64,000 nt of DNA from the NCBI RefSeq assembly GCF_000374865.1, contig NZ_KB895460.1, positions 1-64,000 on the forward strand. The letters run 5' to 3'. The position numbers and the translations under genes were made by a program. Every line of letters begins with the position of its first letter. Position 1 is the stretch's first letter. Below, in pieces: positions 1 to 7,966 of this stretch. A model generated the notes under the pieces. It was not told the origin of the DNA, made no database searches, and worked only from the letters and a program-made list of their open reading frames with translations. Origin of the DNA: Arthrobacter sp. 135MFCol5.1. GTDB taxonomy: Bacteria; Actinomycetota; Actinomycetes; Actinomycetales; Micrococcaceae.

Positions 1-25
1 TGAACTGGTCCCCGAAAGTTGGACT
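1..25 (+). repeat. Distal terminal inverted repeat of the IS
   Basis: It reads TGAACTGGTCCCCGAAAG followed by seven more bases. It pairs with 2179-2203 in inverted orientation with 24 of 25 matches. Its orientation shows it is the left end of an element extending rightwards into the window. Confidence 0.65.
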
Positions 26-133
26 CGTAAATGTGCGAACTCCACGTTAGCGGCTAGTGTCGGCTTTTCACGGAAGTCCCCGTCCCACTCGGGACGGGGA
101 CTTCTTCGTCGTCAAAGTCATGCCCGCCGTGAC

Positions 134-595
134 TCAGGCAGAGTCATCACCGCTGAGGCGGACCAGGGCAGTTCTGGGACGACCTGTGGAGGCCCCAAAG
201 TTGACGTCGAAATCCTTAGCGAGAGGCTTTAGCACCACGAGCACCGCAGCGCCCGACGAGTCATTGACCTGTTGAATAACAGCTGCAGATTCCGAGGGAG
301 TTACGGAAAAGTCCGTGCCCTTTCGGCAGTCGTCAGTCAACAGGAGATAGACATTCCCCGACATGCTGGTGTGCTCCACAGGCTTGGTGCCCGGGAGCTC
401 GGCATGGTGGATGGAGGGAACTGCTCGTCCTCTGCTGATGACCTCGCCACAAAGCCACACCTGCGCTTGTTGATCAGTGGAGACCTCAGGGGCATTTGAT
501 GGTGTCGTATCGACTAATGAGCACGAGACCAGCCCAAGGCCGCTCAGTGTTGTAACCAGTCCTGCAAGACCGAGGACGAGCTTTGACCTGTTCAT
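134..595 (-). CDS. Small lipoprotein of unknown function, possible IS passenger
   Basis: The 153-residue product starts with basic residues (MNRSK), a hydrophobic stretch (about residues 6-22) and a lipobox-like LVSC, so Cys25 is the likely lipidated residue. The mature part is polar, with two further cysteines near WLCGEV and TDDC. No catalytic motif or known family was recognised. The gene lies inside the pair of IS inverted repeats, downstream of orfB on the same strand, so it may be a passenger or chromosomal sequence trapped by the element. The start follows the signal peptide. A secreted, membrane-anchored location is well supported; a function is not. Confidence 0.65.
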   Translation of the reverse strand: MNRSKLVLGLAGLVTTLSGLGLVSCSLVDTTPSNAPEVSTDQQAQVWLCGEVISRGRAVPSIHHAELPGTKPVEHTSMSGNVYLLLTDDCRKGTDFSVTPSESAAVIQQVNDSSGAAVLVVLKPLAKDFDVNFGASTGRPRTALVRLSGDDSA

Positions 596-800
596 CTAGC
601 AGTAACCAGCGCAACGCGGACGTGCGGAATATCCATGTGCCCCTCCCCAGAAGGCCTCTATCCTGACACTGGTGCGATCCTCCTCCCTCCGAAGCCGTGA
701 CGCAAGGTCTCACTGTCGGAGAGAGTAGCCAGAGCAGGCTAAGCGTTTGCAGGGCTTAGCGATTCTGTCAGTGTCGGGTCAGCGATGGCTGCGAGTGGAC
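596..800. other. Non-coding interval between lipoprotein gene and orfB
   Basis: No convincing gene was found in these 205 bp. There is a short inverted repeat GCTAAGC-N9-GCTTAGC (738-760) downstream of the transposase, possibly a weak stem-loop. No second copy of the IS terminal repeat is visible. Confidence 0.4.
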
Positions 801-1655
801 CTATGACGCAAGCATCTGAGCCCGGTACTGAACCGGGCTCCTCCCTTTGAGCGTGGTGGAGATTCTTTCGGTGTTGTACCAGTGGATGTATTCGTTCAGC
901 GCCGTGGTGAGTGCGTCGGTACTGAGGAAGCGGACACGGTGGAAGAGTTCCTCCTTGAGGTGCCCAAAGAAGTTTTCCATCACCGCGTTGTCGTAGCAGT
1001 TGGCTTTGCGGGACATGGATTGGACCGCACCGGCCTGCCCCAAGAGAGTGCGCCACGAGATGTGCTGGTACTGGAACCCCTGGTCGGAATGCACGAGCGG
1101 CTGCTGCCCAGGCTCCAGGCGTTCAAAGGCGCCACGCAACGAGTTGTTAGTCAGATCCAGGTTCGGGGATGTGCTGATGCTGTGGGAGATGATTTGCCGG
1201 TCGAAGAGGTCCATGACAGGCGAGAGGTAGAGCTTACGGTCTCCAACGCTGAACTCGGTCACGTCCGTGACCCACTTCTGGTTTGGGGCAGTGGCATCGA
1301 ACTTCCTGTTCAGGAGGTTCGGCGCGATCATGCCCGCCTCGCCTTGGTATGAGTTGTAGCGTTTCCTGCGCCGCACCTTGCAGAGCAGGCCGAGTGTCCG
1401 CATCAACTTCAGCACGGTCTTTTTGGCAACCGTCCAGCCAAGATTGAGCAGTTCACTGTGCACCCGCCGGTGCCCGTACCGCCCATGGTTCTTCTTAAAG
1501 ATGTCGCTGATGGACGCCTTGAGTTCCTCTTGCGGGTCAGCGGCTTGAAGGCGCGCCTGGTGGTAGAAAAACGTGGATCGTGCCAGGCCCGAGACCTGAA
1601 GAAGAAGCGGCAGCGGGAAGTCAGCCTTGAGGGCGATGAGGGCCTGGACCTTCAC
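801..1655 (-). CDS. IS3-family transposase OrfB (DDE integrase domain)
   Basis: The 284-residue protein carries out strand transfer for the element. Its N-terminal third holds the HTH_21-type region (KKNHGRYGHRRVHSEL). The integrase core follows with the expected DDE residues: Asp in WVTDVTEF, Asp in HSDQGFQY and Glu in NAVMENFFGHLKEE. The full core and C-terminus are present, so the gene looks intact. The start is a GTG that overlaps the orfA stop codon (GTGA). It may be expressed by coupling, or as an OrfAB fusion through -1 frameshifting, because the local sequence is A-rich (CCAAAACAAAGG). No canonical slippery heptamer in the zero frame was found. Confidence 0.92.
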   Translation of the reverse strand: MKVQALIALKADFPLPLLLQVSGLARSTFFYHQARLQAADPQEELKASISDIFKKNHGRYGHRRVHSELLNLGWTVAKKTVLKLMRTLGLLCKVRRRKRYNSYQGEAGMIAPNLLNRKFDATAPNQKWVTDVTEFSVGDRKLYLSPVMDLFDRQIISHSISTSPNLDLTNNSLRGAFERLEPGQQPLVHSDQGFQYQHISWRTLLGQAGAVQSMSRKANCYDNAVMENFFGHLKEELFHRVRFLSTDALTTALNEYIHWYNTERISTTLKGRSPVQYRAQMLAS

Positions 1656-2146
1656 CTTTGTTTTGGAGCCCTCAAGGCTCGCAATTTTCCCAGATACGCG
1701 ACTTGGGCCCGCAGGCGTTCGTTCTCCCGCCGTAGCCGTTCTAGCTCGGATACTTCGGCAGGCGGTGGGGAGTCAGGCTTCCGGGGTCTGCCCTTGGGCT
1801 TGGGGCGTAAGGCGTCCACGCCTTCACGACGGTAGGTACGCACCCACGACTTGAGTAGCAGGGCCGAAGATAAGCCGGCCTCTTCAGCCAAGGCCGGTGC
1901 AGTCTCACCCGCGAGGAACCGTTGCACCAGGGCGAGCTTGAATTCGAACGTGTACGACTGAGCAGGCTTCGTCACCAGCGCACCTTGACCATGGATCCTC
2001 CACCGCCGATACAGCCTCTTAACAGGCCCACGAGAGTCACGAGACACACCGAGCATGGTGGCGGTCGCCGTGTAAGCAAGGCCCTTCTCAAACCACGCTA
2101 CAGCCGTTGCGCGCTGATCGGCTGACAAAGAACTACTTGAACGCAA
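1652..2146 (-). CDS. IS3-family OrfA, helix-turn-helix DNA-binding subunit
   Basis: The 164-residue protein has two helix-turn-helix-like segments (about residues 8-50 and 65-110, the second including FKLALVQRFLAGETAP). A basic linker rich in Pro-Lys-Arg follows, then a C-terminal leucine-zipper-like stretch (ELERLRRENERLRAQVAYL). This is the usual layout of IS150-group OrfA. The start is a TTG with GGGGAG five bases upstream, and that ribosome site lies inside the terminal hairpin. The stop overlaps the orfB start. Confidence 0.88.
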   Translation of the reverse strand: MRSSSSLSADQRATAVAWFEKGLAYTATATMLGVSRDSRGPVKRLYRRWRIHGQGALVTKPAQSYTFEFKLALVQRFLAGETAPALAEEAGLSSALLLKSWVRTYRREGVDALRPKPKGRPRKPDSPPPAEVSELERLRRENERLRAQVAYLGKLRALRAPKQR

Positions 2147-2201
2147 AACTGCTCCCCGGAAGTCGAAACTGAATTTTCAGTCCAACTTTCGGGGAGCAGT
2201 T
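2147..2201 (-). promoter_or_regulatory. Hairpin covering the orfA ribosome binding site
   Basis: Bases 2147-2157 (AACTGCTCCCC) are perfectly complementary to 2191-2201 (GGGGAGCAGTT). Pairing extends inward to about 17 bp with one mismatch. On the minus strand the inner arm contains GGGGAG (2157-2152), five bases before the orfA TTG start. A transcript entering from clpC would contain both arms and hide this ribosome site. A transcript starting inside the element would lack the outer arm. This is inference by analogy with known IS read-through protection. Confidence 0.55.
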
Positions 2202-2203
2202 CA
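2179..2203 (-). repeat. Proximal terminal inverted repeat of the IS
   Basis: Inverted partner of bases 1-25. It lies 33 bp upstream of the orfA start and 30 bp downstream of the clpC stop codon. It also pairs with an internal copy at 2147-2163, forming a hairpin. Confidence 0.7.
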
Positions 2204-2233
2204 AGGGGAGCGGCGGGGCTTTGGCTGTGGAGG

Positions 2234-4726
2234 CTAGACGCTTGGGGCGATCTCCGGGATGCGCGGCTTGGCGTTGCCGGCGAAGGTGAACTTCGCGTCG
2301 TCGCCTTCGCCCTCGACATCCACCACGACGATGTCGCCGGGGTGGATCTCGCCGAAGAGAATCTTCTCGGAGAGCTGGTCCTCGATCTCGCGCTGGATGG
2401 TGCGGCGCAGCGGCCGGGCACCCATGGCGGGATCGTAGCCGCGGGTTGCCAGGAGCACCTTGGCGGCCTTGGTGAGCTCGATGCCCATGTCCTTGTCCTT
2501 GAGGCGCTTCTCCAGGCGGGTGACGAACAGGTCCACGATCTCGATGATCTCGTCCTGGGTCAGCTGCGGGAACACCACGACGTCGTCAACACGGTTCAGG
2601 AACTCGGGGCGGAAGTGCTGCTTGAGTTCCTCCGTGACCCGTGCACGCATGCGGTTGTAGCCGGTCTGCGTGTCGGTGCCGGACTGGAAGCCGGTGGCGA
2701 CGCTCTTGGAGATGTCCCGGGTACCCAGGTTGGTGGTCATGATGATCACGGTGTTCTTGAAGTCCACCACGCGGCCCTGGGAGTCGGTCAGGCGGCCGTC
2801 TTCCAGGATCTGCAGCAGCGAGTTGAAGAGGTCCGCGTGGGCCTTTTCCACTTCGTCGAACAGCACCACGGAGAACGGACGGCGGCGGACCTTCTCGGTC
2901 AGCTGGCCACCCTCTTCGTAGCCCACGTAGCCCGGAGGGGCACCGAAGAGCCGCGAGACGGTGTGCTTCTCGGAGTACTCGGACATGTCCAGGGTGATGA
3001 GGGCGTCCTCTTCACCGAACAGGAACTCGGCGAGTGCCTTGGCGAGCTCGGTCTTGCCGACGCCGGTGGGGCCGGCGAAGATGAACGAGCCACCGGGGCG
3101 CTTGGGGTCCTTGAGCCCTGCACGGGTGCGGCGGATGGCCTGGGAGAGCGCCTTGATGGCCTCGTCCTGCCCGACGACGCGCTTGTGCAGTTCTTCTTCC
3201 ATCTTGAGCAGGCGCGAGGACTCTTCCTCGGTCAGCTTGAAGACGGGGATGCCGGTGGAGTTGGCCAGCACCTCGGCGATGAGGTCCTCATCCACCTCGG
3301 AGATGTCGTCCATGCCGCCGGACTTCCAGTGCCGTTCCTTCTCCGCGCGCTCGGAGATCATCTTCTGCTCCTTGTCACGAAGCGAAGCTGCACCTTCGAA
3401 GTCCTGGGCGTCGATGGCGGATTCCTTCTCCATCTTCAGCTTGGCGATGCGCTCGTCCATGGCCTTGAGCTCCGGCGGAGCGGTCATGCGGCGGATGCGC
3501 AACCGGGCGCCGGCCTCGTCGATCAGGTCGATCGCCTTGTCCGGCAGGAAGCGGTCCGAGATGTAGCGCTCGGCGAGGCTTGCGGCGGAGGCGAGGGCAC
3601 CGTCGGTGATGGTGACGCGGTGGTGTGCCTCGTACCGGTCGCGCAGGCCCTTGAGGATCTCGATGGCGTGGGCCACGGAGGGTTCCTTGACCTGGATCGG
3701 CTGGAAGCGGCGCTCCAGCGCGGCATCCTTCTCAATGTGCTTGCGGTACTCGTCCAGCGTGGTGGCACCGATGGTCTGCAGCTCGCCGCGGGCCAGCATG
3801 GGCTTCAGGATCGAGGCCGCATCGATGGCGCCTTCGGCGGCACCGGCACCCACCAGGGTGTGGATCTCGTCGATGAACAGGATGATGTCGCCGCGGGTGC
3901 GGATCTCCTTGAGGACCTTCTTGAGCCGCTCTTCGAAGTCGCCGCGGTAGCGGGAACCTGCCACCAGGGAGCCGAGGTCGAGTGTGTAAAGCTGCTTGTC
4001 GCGGATGGTCTCCGGGACATCGCCGCGCACGATCGCCTGGGCCAGGCCTTCGACGACGGCGGTCTTGCCGACGCCGGGCTCGCCAATGAGGACAGGGTTG
4101 TTCTTGGTGCGGCGGGAAAGGACCTGCATGACACGTTCCATTTCCTGCTCGCGGCCGATGACGGGGTCCAGCTTGTTCTCGCGCGCAGCCTGGGTCAGGT
4201 TGCGGCCGAACTGGTCCAGGACGACGGAACCGGCGGGTGCGCCTTCGGGCTGTCCGCCACCGACGCCTGCGCCGGTGGTTTCCTTGCCCTGGTAGCCGGA
4301 GAGGAGCTGGATGACCTGCTGGCGGACCCGGTTGAGGTCTGCGCCGAGCTTGACCAGCACCTGGGCGGCGACGCCCTCACCCTCGCGGATGAGGCCGAGC
4401 AGGATGTGCTCCGTGCCGATGTAGTTGTGGCCCAACTGGAGGGCTTCGCGCAGCGAGAGCTCCAGTACCTTCTTGGCACGGGGGGTGAAGGGGATGTGGC
4501 CGGAAGGAGCCTGCTGGCCCTGCCCGATGATCTCCTGCACCTGCTCGCGAACGCCGTCGAGCGAAATGCTCAAGGACTCAAGAGCTTTAGCGGCAACACC
4601 CTCACCCTCATGGATCAGACCCAAGAGGATGTGTTCGGTACCGATGTAATTGTGGTTCAGCATGCGTGCCTCTTCTTGGGCAAGCACAACTACGCGACGG
4701 GCACGGTCCGTAAATCGCTCAAACAT
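2234..4726 (-). CDS. clpC: ATP-dependent Clp protease ATPase subunit ClpC
   Basis: The 830-residue AAA+ unfoldase feeds substrates into ClpP in the cytoplasm. Two Clp_N repeats occupy about residues 1-145. The first ATPase module has Walker A GEPGVGKT near residue 215. A UVR-like segment ([18 protein letters not shown]) sits near residue 440. The second ATPase module has GPTGVGKT near residue 555 and Walker B LFDEVEKA. The C-terminal ClpB D2-small domain ends in [10 protein letters not shown]. The length is normal for actinobacterial ClpC. The IS has inserted 30 bp after the stop codon, so any terminator there has probably been displaced and transcripts may run into the transposase genes. Confidence 0.98.
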   Translation of the reverse strand: MFERFTDRARRVVVLAQEEARMLNHNYIGTEHILLGLIHEGEGVAAKALESLSISLDGVREQVQEIIGQGQQAPSGHIPFTPRAKKVLELSLREALQLGHNYIGTEHILLGLIREGEGVAAQVLVKLGADLNRVRQQVIQLLSGYQGKETTGAGVGGGQPEGAPAGSVVLDQFGRNLTQAARENKLDPVIGREQEMERVMQVLSRRTKNNPVLIGEPGVGKTAVVEGLAQAIVRGDVPETIRDKQLYTLDLGSLVAGSRYRGDFEERLKKVLKEIRTRGDIILFIDEIHTLVGAGAAEGAIDAASILKPMLARGELQTIGATTLDEYRKHIEKDAALERRFQPIQVKEPSVAHAIEILKGLRDRYEAHHRVTITDGALASAASLAERYISDRFLPDKAIDLIDEAGARLRIRRMTAPPELKAMDERIAKLKMEKESAIDAQDFEGAASLRDKEQKMISERAEKERHWKSGGMDDISEVDEDLIAEVLANSTGIPVFKLTEEESSRLLKMEEELHKRVVGQDEAIKALSQAIRRTRAGLKDPKRPGGSFIFAGPTGVGKTELAKALAEFLFGEEDALITLDMSEYSEKHTVSRLFGAPPGYVGYEEGGQLTEKVRRRPFSVVLFDEVEKAHADLFNSLLQILEDGRLTDSQGRVVDFKNTVIIMTTNLGTRDISKSVATGFQSGTDTQTGYNRMRARVTEELKQHFRPEFLNRVDDVVVFPQLTQDEIIEIVDLFVTRLEKRLKDKDMGIELTKAAKVLLATRGYDPAMGARPLRRTIQREIEDQLSEKILFGEIHPGDIVVVDVEGEGDDAKFTFAGNAKPRIPEIAPSV

Positions 4727-4997
4727 TTCGCCACACTCCTAGCTACGACGTACTTTGATGCTACGTGGCCGGTCCGGAGTTGTGGAGCGTGTTCGCCACA
4801 GGGGAAACATGGGTCTTCGCGGAATAATGCCGCGCCCCCTCCAAAGGACCTGGGACACCGGGCATCAGCGGTCAAAGGAGTACATCAAAGAACCCTTGTC
4901 CCCGGCCGGGTGTTGCGCCATTCTTGGCCATAACAGCGGGCCTGGCCGCTTCAACGGGAGCAACGAGGGCAGCGTGAACCAACAGGGAGGGCGGGAG
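4727..4997. promoter_or_regulatory. Divergent intergenic region clpC / membrane protein
   Basis: These 271 bp separate two divergently transcribed genes and must hold both promoters. No clear CIRCE element was found, and no ClgR-type CGC-N5-GCG operator was identified by eye. A long open frame runs through it upstream of the membrane protein but has no supporting features. Confidence 0.4.
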
Positions 4998-5615
4998 ATG
5001 CCGAAGGTGGACCTGGAACGCGTCAGGCGCCCGGCGGGGGTTGCACTCGCGGCGGGCGGGGTTTGGCTGATCGGCATCAGCCCGGTGCCGGGGGTATACC
5101 TTGAGCCCGACGCTGCGCGGCGGCTGGACATGCTCCGCAAAGGGCAGCGCTGGTGGGTGGCGGGACAACATGTCGCCGCGGCGGGAACCGCTGCCATGCC
5201 CGCGGCGTTTGCCCGGCTGGCCCTCGCCCTCCCGCCGGGAAGGAGCAGGGCACTCGCCGGCACAGCCGCCGTCGCACTTGCCGCCGGAGCGCCTCTGTTC
5301 GTCTCCGAGCTTGCAGTGCGAGCATCGGACCTGGAGCGCTTCGCGGCGCGCCGCGTCCCGGCATGGCCCTTCTACGCCTATGCGTGGCTGCATGTGCTCG
5401 CGCTCGGGTCCCTCTCCGGCGCCCTGGCAACCTTGCCGCACCGGAAAAAGGAAGCGGCAGCGGTTGGCCTTGCCAGCGTCGGATGTGCGGTAGTGCTGGC
5501 GAAAACAGGCGATATTCCGCCTTTCGTGTTCTATGTCACCGAGCAGTTTGCTGCCGGCAGCCTGCTGCGCCGTGAATCGCGCCGCGGCGAATCCCCGGGT
5601 GCGCTGCGGGAGTAA
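4998..5615 (+). CDS. Small multi-pass membrane protein, unknown function
   Basis: The product is about 205 residues with around four or five hydrophobic segments. Examples are AGVALAAGGVWLIGI near the N-terminus and the stretch around FYAYAWLHVLALGSLSGAL in the second half, ending in a basic, charged tail. No family was recognised. The ATG was chosen because GGAGGG lies six bases upstream. An in-frame GTG at 4974 with GAGGG upstream is a reasonable alternative. The gene converges on lsr2 and shares a bidirectional terminator with it. Confidence 0.6.
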   Translation: MPKVDLERVRRPAGVALAAGGVWLIGISPVPGVYLEPDAARRLDMLRKGQRWWVAGQHVAAAGTAAMPAAFARLALALPPGRSRALAGTAAVALAAGAPLFVSELAVRASDLERFAARRVPAWPFYAYAWLHVLALGSLSGALATLPHRKKEAAAVGLASVGCAVVLAKTGDIPPFVFYVTEQFAAGSLLRRESRRGESPGALRE

Positions 5616-5647
5616 TTCCGCCCATACCCTTATTACGTGCCGCAGAC

Positions 5648-5686
5648 AAAAGCCCTGCCTCCCCAAGGCGGGAAGCAGGGCTTTTT
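5648..5686. terminator. Bidirectional intrinsic terminator
   Basis: AAAAGCCCTGC (5648-5658) pairs with GCAGGGCTTTT (5675-5685) around a GC-rich loop. There is a T-run on the plus strand and an A-run at the other end, so it can stop both the plus-strand membrane protein gene and the minus-strand lsr2. Confidence 0.85.
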
Positions 5687-5705
5687 AGCCAGGTTGGCTC
5701 CGTAG

Positions 5706-6038
5706 CTAGGAATTTGCCTTTTGGTAGGCCTCCTGGATTTCAGCCTGAATTCGGCCGCGGCTGTTAACGGTGTAGCCGTTATCCCGGGCCCATTGCCGGA
5801 TTTGCGCCGAATCGTGGCTGCGGCCGCCGGTGGGAGCCTTGGCCCGCTGGGCGGTGCGACCTCCGGTAGCCTTGCGTGCAGCGTTAATGAACCTCTCCAG
5901 TGAAGACCGAAGTTCAGCGGCATTGGCTGCCGACAGGTCAATCTCGTAGTTGACCCCATCGAGGCCGAACTTAACATTCTCGTCTGCGGATCCCCCATCC
6001 AGATCATCAACGAGGATGATGTTTACTTTCTGTGCCAT
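5706..6038 (-). CDS. lsr2: Nucleoid-associated protein Lsr2
   Basis: The 110-residue protein bridges AT-rich DNA and silences foreign genes in actinobacteria. The N-terminal dimerisation domain (about residues 1-60) starts MAQKVNIILVDDLDG. The C-terminal DNA-binding domain (about 70-110) carries the RGR minor-groove motif in VNSRGRIQAEI. Length and both domains match the family. It is monocistronic, with a terminator directly downstream and an AT-richer leader upstream (6040-6180). A genome may carry more than one paralogue, so the symbol is by family. Confidence 0.95.
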   Translation of the reverse strand: MAQKVNIILVDDLDGGSADENVKFGLDGVNYEIDLSAANAAELRSSLERFINAARKATGGRTAQRAKAPTGGRSHDSAQIRQWARDNGYTVNSRGRIQAEIQEAYQKANS

Positions 6039-6180
6039 TAAAAGTCTTCCTCTTGCTGGAAAGTTCGATTTTCAGAAAAGCAGGATGTTTCCCTAAAAAG
6101 TATGACTCTTATGTTGGCAACGCGTCAAAGCGCCTTTTGGTTCCCGGTGGATAAAGGCGGAAAGTCGGCGGGGATTTAAT

Positions 6181-6357
6181 CTATTGCGATTCCGGCCGGG
6201 GGCCGTCGGCGGGCCGCGCCGGGAGCGAATCCGCCTCGGCCTGGGCACGGGCCTCGGCCTGGCGCTCAGCCTTGTCCGCGTTGAAGATCGCCTTCATGGC
6301 AAACCAGAAAATCAGGCCCACCACCAGGGAGGGAAGAATGACGGCTACGTATTCCAT
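6181..6357 (-). CDS. 58-residue single-pass membrane protein next to lysS
   Basis: This short frame reads MEYVAVILPSLVVGLIFWF and continues to a C-terminus PRPESQ, 58 residues. It has one N-terminal transmembrane helix (about residues 4-24) followed by a charged, Ala/Glu/Arg-rich helical tail and a Pro-rich end. The ATG lies two bases after the lysS stop codon, which suggests translational coupling. The topology would place the tail in the cytoplasm. No function is known to me. Codon use is like its neighbours, and the clean TM-plus-helix design argues for a real gene. Confidence 0.7.
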   Translation of the reverse strand: MEYVAVILPSLVVGLIFWFAMKAIFNADKAERQAEARAQAEADSLPARPADGPRPESQ

Positions 6358-6359
6358 GG

Positions 6360-7898
6360 TCAGTGCCCTTCGGGCTTCAGCAGCGGGAACAGGATGGTTT
6401 CGCGGATACCGGCTCCGGTGAACAGCATCACCAGCCGGTCGATGCCCAGGCCGATGCCGCCCATGGGCGGGGCGCCGTACTCAAGGGCGCGCAGGAAGTC
6501 CTCGTCCAGCTGCATGGCTTCGACGTCGCCGGCGGCCGCGTGCAGGGACTGCTCGGTGAGGCGTTCGCGCTGGATGACGGGGTCGATCAGCTCGGAAAAC
6601 GCGGTGCCGCGTTCCATGCCGCCGATGATCAGGTCCCAGGCCTCGATCAGCCGGCCGTCCTCACGGTGCGGGCGGGCCAGCGGCTGGGCCGAGGGCGGGT
6701 AGTCGTACACGAAGGTGGGGTTGAGCAGGGTGGGCTCCACGATTTCGCCGAAGAGCTCAACCACCAGCTTCTCGGCGTCCCACTTGGGATCAACCTTGAC
6801 CTCGTGCTTGGCCGCGAGCTCGCGGAGCACGTCCACGGAGGTGTCCGGCGTAATGTCCTGCCCGACCGCCTCGGAAAGCCCCGGGTAGACGGGCAACCAG
6901 GCCCAGTCGCCGTCGAGGTTGATCTCCCCCGCTTCGGTCTGCAGCACGCGTCCGGCACCCACGGCGTCCGCGGCGTCAAGGATGATCTCCTTGATCCGTT
7001 CGGCCATGACGAACTGGTCAGCCCAGGCCTCGTAGCACTCAAGGGTGGTGAATTCGGGGCTGTGGGTGGAATCGACGCCCTCGTTGCGGAACACACGGCC
7101 CATGTCGTAGACGCGGTCGATGCCGCCCACCACTGCCCGCTTGAGGTACAGCTCGGTGGCGATCCGGAGGGTCATCTTCTGGTCGAACGCGTTCATGTGG
7201 GTCTCGAACGGGCGTGCCAGGGCGCCGCCGTGGACCAGCTGCAGGATGGGCGTTTCCACTTCCACGTAGCGGTGGCGGAACAGCGTTTCGCGGATGGAGC
7301 GGGTGATGGCGGCCCGGGTGTAGACCATTTCGCGGGCTTCGTCACGGACCATCAGGTCCACGTAGCGCTGGCGGACGCGGGTTTCCTCGTTCAGGTCCGC
7401 GTGCAGGACGGGCAGCGGGCGGAGGGCCTTGGATGCCATGGACCAGGATTCGGCCATGACGGAGAGTTCGCCGCGGCGGGAGGAAATTACCTCGCCCTTG
7501 ATGAACACATGGTCGCCCAGGTCCACCAGGGCTTTCCATTCCGCGAGGGCTTCCTCCCCCACGTTGGCCAGGCTCAGCATGGCCTGCAGGCGTGTGCCCT
7601 TGCCGTCGGTGCCGCCCTCCTGCAGGGTGGCGAAGCAGAGCTTGCCGGTGTTCCGGACGAAGACCACCCGGCCGGTGACGCCCACGGTGTCGCCGGTGGT
7701 GTCGTCCGCTTCGAGGTGGGCGTACTTTTCCCGGATCTCGGCGAGGGAATGCGTGCGTTCCACTCCCACGGGGTACGCCTCCGCGCCGCGCTCAAGAAGT
7801 TTGGCGCGCTTTTCCATGCGGATCCGCATCTGCTCGCTGGCGTCGAGGGGCTCCGGGGCGTTCTTGGGCGCGGGGGTGTTTTGGGAAGTCACAATCAT
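6360..7898 (-). CDS. lysS: Lysyl-tRNA synthetase, class II
   Basis: The 512-residue enzyme charges tRNA-Lys. An N-terminal OB-fold anticodon-binding domain (about residues 65-165, including GRVVFVRNTGKLCFATLQ) is followed by the class II catalytic core. Motif 2 is FRNEGVDSTHSPEF and motif 3 is GGIGLGIDRLVMLFTG at the C-terminus. The ATG at 7898 was chosen over a longer frame that would add 30 unlikely residues. No strong Shine-Dalgarno is visible, and a leaderless transcript is possible. The divergent hydrolase starts 69 bp away. Confidence 0.96.
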   Translation of the reverse strand: MIVTSQNTPAPKNAPEPLDASEQMRIRMEKRAKLLERGAEAYPVGVERTHSLAEIREKYAHLEADDTTGDTVGVTGRVVFVRNTGKLCFATLQEGGTDGKGTRLQAMLSLANVGEEALAEWKALVDLGDHVFIKGEVISSRRGELSVMAESWSMASKALRPLPVLHADLNEETRVRQRYVDLMVRDEAREMVYTRAAITRSIRETLFRHRYVEVETPILQLVHGGALARPFETHMNAFDQKMTLRIATELYLKRAVVGGIDRVYDMGRVFRNEGVDSTHSPEFTTLECYEAWADQFVMAERIKEIILDAADAVGAGRVLQTEAGEINLDGDWAWLPVYPGLSEAVGQDITPDTSVDVLRELAAKHEVKVDPKWDAEKLVVELFGEIVEPTLLNPTFVYDYPPSAQPLARPHREDGRLIEAWDLIIGGMERGTAFSELIDPVIQRERLTEQSLHAAAGDVEAMQLDEDFLRALEYGAPPMGGIGLGIDRLVMLFTGAGIRETILFPLLKPEGH

Positions 7899-7966
7899 CA
7901 AGTTTACCGGGATTTGGCCACCCGGACTTTCAGCTGGCCCGCAGGCTTGCCCCCTAGGATGGGCGG

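Larger units (their letters stand above)
1..2203 (-). mobile_element. IS3-family (IS150-type) insertion sequence, possibly carrying a passenger gene
   Basis: The first 25 bases of the window are the reverse complement of bases 2179-2203 with one mismatch (position 8). Both termini begin TGAACTG when read inwards, and IS3-family elements typically end in TG/CA. Between them lie orfA and orfB on the minus strand plus about 800 bp holding a lipoprotein gene. Usual IS3-family elements are 1.2-1.6 kb with the distal repeat close to orfB, so 2.2 kb is long. No closer partner for the distal end was found between 596 and 800. Target duplication cannot be checked because the left flank is outside the window. 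The element ends 30 bp past the clpC stop codon. Confidence 0.6.

Noticed and set aside
596..800. Nearer distal end of the IS around 766 (TGTCAGTGTCGGG)
   Set aside because: It begins with TG and is C/G-rich, but matches the proximal terminal repeat poorly, whereas bases 1-25 match 24 of 25.
2342..4933. 863-codon open frame antisense to clpC
   Set aside because: Shadow of a high-GC gene: no domains and a low-complexity composition, while the opposite strand encodes a full ClpC.
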